Shown here in pieces: positions 33,089-36,411 of a stretch of DNA of 36,411 bases. This DNA is from Kiritimatiellia bacterium (GTDB lineage: Bacteria; Verrucomicrobiota; Kiritimatiellia; UBA8416; JADHWI01): positions 1 to 36,411 of the forward strand of contig JASLPY010000056.1 of assembly GCA_030744755.1 (NCBI GenBank), read 5' to 3'. The translations under genes were made by a program, and so were the position numbers. Under the pieces are notes generated by a model. That model had not been told where the DNA came from. It searched no databases and worked only from the letters and a program-made list of their open reading frames with translations. Position 1 is the first letter of the stretch. Each line of letters opens with the position of its first letter.

Positions 33089-35020
33089 TCAGCATTCATC
33101 CGCCGGCAGGTCAATGTGGAACCGCGTGTAGCATCCCGGCTTGCTGTCGAGGGAAAGATCGCCGCCGTGCTCTCTGATAATGCCGTGGCTTATCGAAAGG
33201 CCCAGTCCGGTTCCCTTTTCCTTTGGCTTCGTCGTGAAGAACGGATCGAAGATATTCTGCTGAATCTCTTCTGGAATTCCGATGCCGCGATCTGACACGG
33301 TAAGTCGAATCCAATTACTGCCGTTCCGGACGTTCTCTTCGGAGGTGAGTTCAACCCGTTTATCAGGATGGGTCTCGCCGGGGTATTTCTCGTTGAGCGA
33401 ATCCCGTGCGTTGGTCATCAGGTTGAGAATCACCTGCTGGATCTGCCTGCTTTTACACATGATTGGAGGCAGAGTTTCCGGGATGTTGGCATCCAGCACA
33501 ATCTGGTCACGCTGCATGACGGTCTGAATCAGTGTCAGCGTGTTGTCTACTATCTCGTTCACGCTAACTCTTTCCATGCCGGCATTCTCGTCCTGCCTTG
33601 CAAACGTCAGGAGGTTGCGGACAATATCTGCAACCCTCGTGCTCTCATGAATTATCTCTTCGGCCATATTGATCAATTCGTGCCCCGTCTCAAGGCGATC
33701 AACGATTAGCTGTGCATAGTTCATTATTCCGTTGATGGGGTTGTTGATCTCATGAGCGACACCGCCTGCAAGAAGTCCAAGGGACTCAAGTTTCTGCTGT
33801 TCGCGCAACAGGGCCTCCAGTTTCTTCCTCTCTTCCTCAGACTCTTTACGTTCTCGCAGGTCTCTGGAAACACTTAATATGGCCTTGGTGCCGTTCCAGC
33901 GAATCACTCGCTCCTTGATTTCGACAGGTATCTGTTCCCCGGAATGAGAGACATATGTGCTTTCGAACGTGTTTACGGTCGCATGAAATGCTTCGTCAAC
34001 ACGTACGGAGACCGTTTTTGCGTCTTCCTGCAAAAGAACATCCTGTATTCCCATGCCCAACACTGCCTCCCTGGGTAATTCCAGGCGCGAGGCGATGACC
34101 TGATTGCAGTCCAGGATAAAACCTGAACCGTCATGGACCAGTACACCATCCGGAATGCCTTCAAAAAGTGCTCTATACCTGGCTTCACTGTCGCTCAATT
34201 CCCTGGTGCGCTCATTGAGAACGTCCTCAACTCGCAGGAGCGATTTCTCGCGACGTGCGTTCTCCGATAGCGCTACCAGGAAGCGAGGATCGGTTGGCTT
34301 TCGGACGCATGCGCTGGCGCCTTCTTGCATCCACTCAACACTGAGCTCCGGGGTTGGGTCGGCGGTCAGCATTATCGTCACGGTGTCGGGCGATACTTCT
34401 TTCATAACGCTCAGCAGCGCCCCTCCCTTGCAGTCGGGCAGGTGATGATCCAGTATGGCCACATCGGGACGGTACGTGCTTAGTACGTCACGTGCCCCTT
34501 TGCCGGATGTTGCGTGGTAGACTTTGTATCCATGCTTCTCAAAATGGGATCCAACCAGCTCGCACAGGGATGCATCGTCATCCGCCACGAGCGCTCGAGG
34601 GGCCATGGATGGTGTGCCACCTGCCAGAAGTTCCCGCACGACCGACATGAAGCGTTTGCCGTCAACGGGCGAAGAGAGAAATGCATTAGCTCCCACCTCG
34701 CTATTGATGCGCATGGCCTCCTGGCCGGAGAAAGTAGCCGATACAACCAGGATAGGGGTCTCATTGAATTCCTGAAATTCAGGACTCCTCAGAAGCCTGC
34801 TGAAACGCCAACCATCCATCCCCGGCATGTGGAGGTCGGTGATGATGAGGTCCGGGGTAGTTCCCCCGGCAAGCCTGGCAACCGCCTTTCTGGCGTCGCA
34901 ACATTTGCAGACGTTGTACCCGCCCTTCTTCAGCAGTTCGACAAGTAAGCAGAGTTGCGTGGGGTCGTCGTTTACCACCATCACTTCTCTGCCTTTGCCG
35001 GTCACGCTATCGCTTGGCAT
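33089..35020 (-). CDS. REC-REC-PAS-HisKA-HATPase kinase (copy 2)
   Basis: 643 aa; ATG 35020 with GGAGG upstream, overlapping the preceding gene by 19 nt. REC1 about 10-125 (VVNDDPT, acceptor Asp in IITDLHMPGMDG), REC2 about 140-260 (VADDDAS, acceptor Asp in AILDHHLPD, Lys in VRKPTD), coiled coil, PAS about 280-395, HisKA with GGVAHEINNPINGI, HATPase about 510-640 with DRGIGIP and KGTGLGLS. Cytoplasmic. It parallels the kinase at 28564 domain by domain and with near-identical motif contexts. Its upstream partner is a REC/zinc-ribbon protein, whereas copy 1 is upstream of a NarX-type kinase, so the two copies were wired to different neighbours. Confidence 0.93.
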   Translation of the reverse strand: MPSDSVTGKGREVMVVNDDPTQLCLLVELLKKGGYNVCKCCDARKAVARLAGGTTPDLIITDLHMPGMDGWRFSRLLRSPEFQEFNETPILVVSATFSGQEAMRINSEVGANAFLSSPVDGKRFMSVVRELLAGGTPSMAPRALVADDDASLCELVGSHFEKHGYKVYHATSGKGARDVLSTYRPDVAILDHHLPDCKGGALLSVMKEVSPDTVTIMLTADPTPELSVEWMQEGASACVRKPTDPRFLVALSENARREKSLLRVEDVLNERTRELSDSEARYRALFEGIPDGVLVHDGSGFILDCNQVIASRLELPREAVLGMGIQDVLLQEDAKTVSVRVDEAFHATVNTFESTYVSHSGEQIPVEIKERVIRWNGTKAILSVSRDLRERKESEEERKKLEALLREQQKLESLGLLAGGVAHEINNPINGIMNYAQLIVDRLETGHELINMAEEIIHESTRVADIVRNLLTFARQDENAGMERVSVNEIVDNTLTLIQTVMQRDQIVLDANIPETLPPIMCKSRQIQQVILNLMTNARDSLNEKYPGETHPDKRVELTSEENVRNGSNWIRLTVSDRGIGIPEEIQQNIFDPFFTTKPKEKGTGLGLSISHGIIREHGGDLSLDSKPGCYTRFHIDLPADEC

Positions 35021-35637
35021 GGTAGTTCCTCCGGGACCTCCGGGTAGTACCTTCGCAGGCAGTCAGGGCAGATGCCGTGACTGAATTCGGCGTCCGTATG
35101 TTCGGATATGTAATGATCTATATTCTGCCACAACTGGCTCTCATTGCGGATCTTATGGCAATGCATGCATATTGGGAGAAGCCCCTGGAGCTTTCTGACG
35201 TGATCCAGTGCCTCATGCAATTGTCGTACGTGAGTCACCATCCGCTGTTGAAGTTCCACAACCCTTCTGCCGACACCTGCCCTGGCCTCTAATTCGCTTG
35301 TATCGAATGGCTTTGAAATGTAGTCATCTGCGCCACTGACCAGGGCCTGTACAACGTGATGTTTCTCTGACCGGCTAGTGACAATGATGACGTAAACAGG
35401 CTGGTCATCGTCACGTGCCCGCAGGTTGCGGCATACTTCCAGGCCGTCCATTTTTGGCATCATCCAGTCCACCAATGCCAGTCGTGGTGCGTCAGGTTCG
35501 CCCATTATTCGAAGAGCTTGTTCTCCATCCTCGGCGGAAACTGTCTCGTATCCCCATTTCGCCAATACCGACAACAGTACTCGCCCTGAAGTTGAGTCAT
35601 CATCTGCCACCAGAACTCTCATGTTCCACCCTTCCAT
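35002..35637 (-). CDS. Response regulator with C-terminal zinc-ribbon-like domain
   Basis: ATG 35637 has GGAGG 7 nt upstream; the open frame to 35733 is not needed. 211 aa: REC 6-125 (VADDDST, acceptor Asp in LVDWMMPKMDG, Thr in IVTSRSE, Lys in ISKPFD), coiled coil 130-160, then a small Cys-rich domain (LLPICMHCHKIRNE...HGICPDCLRRYY) with two CxxC pairs that probably bind a metal. This REC-coil-zinc module is known from uncharacterised signalling proteins. The stop overlaps the downstream kinase by 19 nt, so the two are coupled and probably partners. Confidence 0.88.
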   Translation of the reverse strand: MEGWNMRVLVADDDSTSGRVLLSVLAKWGYETVSAEDGEQALRIMGEPDAPRLALVDWMMPKMDGLEVCRNLRARDDDQPVYVIIVTSRSEKHHVVQALVSGADDYISKPFDTSELEARAGVGRRVVELQQRMVTHVRQLHEALDHVRKLQGLLPICMHCHKIRNESQLWQNIDHYISEHTDAEFSHGICPDCLRRYYPEVPEELPCQAIA

Positions 35638-35833
35638 CGTGCTGCCTCCCGTCCAAGTTTTTCGAATCTGTCTTCCACTTGCGGCAGAAGCCTCCTGGCC
35701 TGGTCCCCACGTGGCTTCCGTCTGCTTCTTCATTTGTCCTCGCGTAGTTGCTGATAACTGCGTCAGCCAGGATGCTCGGGTGCCCGTTCAGAATGCAGGT
35801 ACCCAATTCGTTCATCCTCGCAGCCGATTCCAT
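35600..35833 (-). CDS. Possible 77-aa protein upstream of the REC/zinc-ribbon gene
   Basis: ATG 35833 has AAAGG 5 nt upstream. The peptide begins MESAARMNELGTCILNG and its first 35 residues look amphipathic and helical. It overlaps the start of the next gene by 38 nt, and the later part is polar and unlike a folded protein. It could be the head of a decayed sensor or a leader peptide. Low confidence. Confidence 0.2.
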   Translation of the reverse strand: MESAARMNELGTCILNGHPSILADAVISNYARTNEEADGSHVGTRPGGFCRKWKTDSKNLDGRQHDGRVEHESSGGR

Positions 35834-35850
35834 CGGTGCCTTTGGCCATA

Positions 35851-35866
35851 TGCAGGAACCGGGCCA
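35851..35866 (-). promoter_or_regulatory. Weak candidate sigma-54 promoter
   Basis: On the minus strand TGGCCCGGTTCCTGCA has GG (plus 35864-35865) and GC (plus 35852-35853) 12 nt apart. The third conserved position is changed (GGCCC for GGCAC). It would drive the REC/zinc-ribbon and REC-REC-PAS kinase pair. Confidence 0.4.
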
Positions 35867-35870
35867 CGAT

Positions 35871-36367
35871 GGGTACGGAGACCACCGTAGGGAAGAGATT
35901 GTGTGTGGTGAGTTTCTGTCTTCACCCTTCAAGCCAGCCAGGTAAGGATGAATCGTACGCAGAAACGGATTGAAAGACGGTGATCTGGATTATGACCCCA
36001 TAGAACGGCGTCTTTCAGGAGTTGTCACGTCTTGTGACACCACGGACTCTCCGATCAGTCAGGTTCGGATACGTACAGTAATGCTTTACATGTGTATACT
36101 GACTGAAACGGAGCCTGCGCAGCGGCGCGCATTGTATGGGAGCTGTCTGCCCTGCGATTCCGGGCAACAACAGCAACGCGAATTCGATGCGGCCGATTCT
36201 ACTTACCCCGGTGAAGAAATCAGTAATCACCGGCAAACTGATCACCTATCACTGTTTCTGCGTTACAACGCAGCAAGCTCTATGGGAGCCATCTGCGTTG
36301 TGAAACAGATCAACGGGGGTAGGGTGAAACGGGCGTACGAGATTTTGTTTACCCCACAGCACAAGGG
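35871..36367. other. Right-hand region without a supported gene
   Basis: An open frame from TTG 35970 to 36386 (138 aa) has no ribosome site, no recognisable domain and erratic composition, and an antisense frame overlaps it; I accept neither. Short inverted repeats occur: GAAAGACG/CGTCTTTC and GTCAC/GTGAC around 35970-36045, and CAGTCAG/CTGACTG near 36057-36107. They may be part of a small RNA or repeat, but I recognise none. Confidence 0.3.
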
Positions 36368-36395
36368 GTTAGGCGCTAGGTGTTAGTAGCTAGGA
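36368..36395 (+). repeat. GTTAGGC/GCTAGGT heptamer tract
   Basis: Four consecutive 7-nt units (consensus GYTAGGY) just inside the right edge, interrupting the end of a doubtful open frame. Another member of the short-period repeats in this window; it may continue beyond the edge. Confidence 0.55.
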
Positions 36396-36411
36396 TTCTG
36401 GGACAGCGCAA

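Noticed and set aside
35970..36386. 138-aa plus-strand frame
   Set aside because: TTG start without a ribosome site, no domain, and the end runs into a heptamer repeat.
1..36411. tRNA, rRNA, phage, toxin-antitoxin or transposase genes
   Set aside because: None recognised on either strand; the only mobile-like sequences are non-coding repeats.

Overview
The window carries an unusually dense two-component signalling island from an uncultured, probably Gram-negative bacterium. A PVC-type lineage such as Kiritimatiellota, Lentisphaerota or Planctomycetota would fit, but this is only an impression from the SdrD-type surface protein, the size of the kinase set and the short-period repeats; no rRNA or marker gene is present. 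I count about 20 complete receiver (REC) domains and 10 histidine-kinase cores (one broken). Only two proteins carry a recognisable DNA-binding output: a sigma-54 activator (22877-24319) and a NarL-type regulator (26633-27388).

Layout. 1-1819 is the 3' part of a secreted SdrD-B-repeat protein ending at a perfect hairpin. 2163-17461 (+ strand) is a run of kinases and regulators: a very large NIT/HAMP/GAF hybrid kinase with three RECs and a chimeric N-terminus, a REC-PAS kinase, a single REC, a dead PAS fragment, a membrane kinase with three PAS domains, a REC-PAS-PAS protein, a small membrane protein coupled to a membrane kinase, two REC proteins, an Hpt-like scrap, and a hybrid kinase broken by frameshifts and a 252-bp MITE-like insertion. 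17392-21363 (- strand) is a five-gene unit: transglutaminase-like exported protein, small unknown protein, kinase, PilT-TPR fusion ATPase, and a frameshifted type IV prepilin that open-reading-frame calling misses. 22064-22640 (+) encodes a 39-aa membrane peptide and an FHA protein. 22877-30531 (-) holds the sigma-54 activator, a single REC, a REC-HK-REC hybrid, a NarL regulator, its NarX-like kinase and a REC-REC-PAS kinase. 31026-32804 (+) is a protein with a kinase-dimerisation-like C-terminus lacking the histidine. 33089-35637 (-) is a second REC-REC-PAS kinase preceded by a REC/zinc-ribbon protein.

Regulation. Five sites match the sigma-54 -24/-12 pattern (GG-N10-GC). They lie before the giant kinase, the membrane-protein/kinase pair, the pilin/PilT operon, the 39-aa/FHA pair and the 31026 protein or the 35637 regulator. 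With the one sigma-54 activator inside the island, this suggests an autoregulated sigma-54 circuit linking a phosphorelay hub to a pilus/secretion-type apparatus (inference).

A second theme is small repeats with 6-, 7- or 8-nt periods. They lie inside the ATPase domains of two kinases, at the 3' ends of two kinases, between genes, and inside the broken kinase, and they appear to be a source of gene remodelling here.
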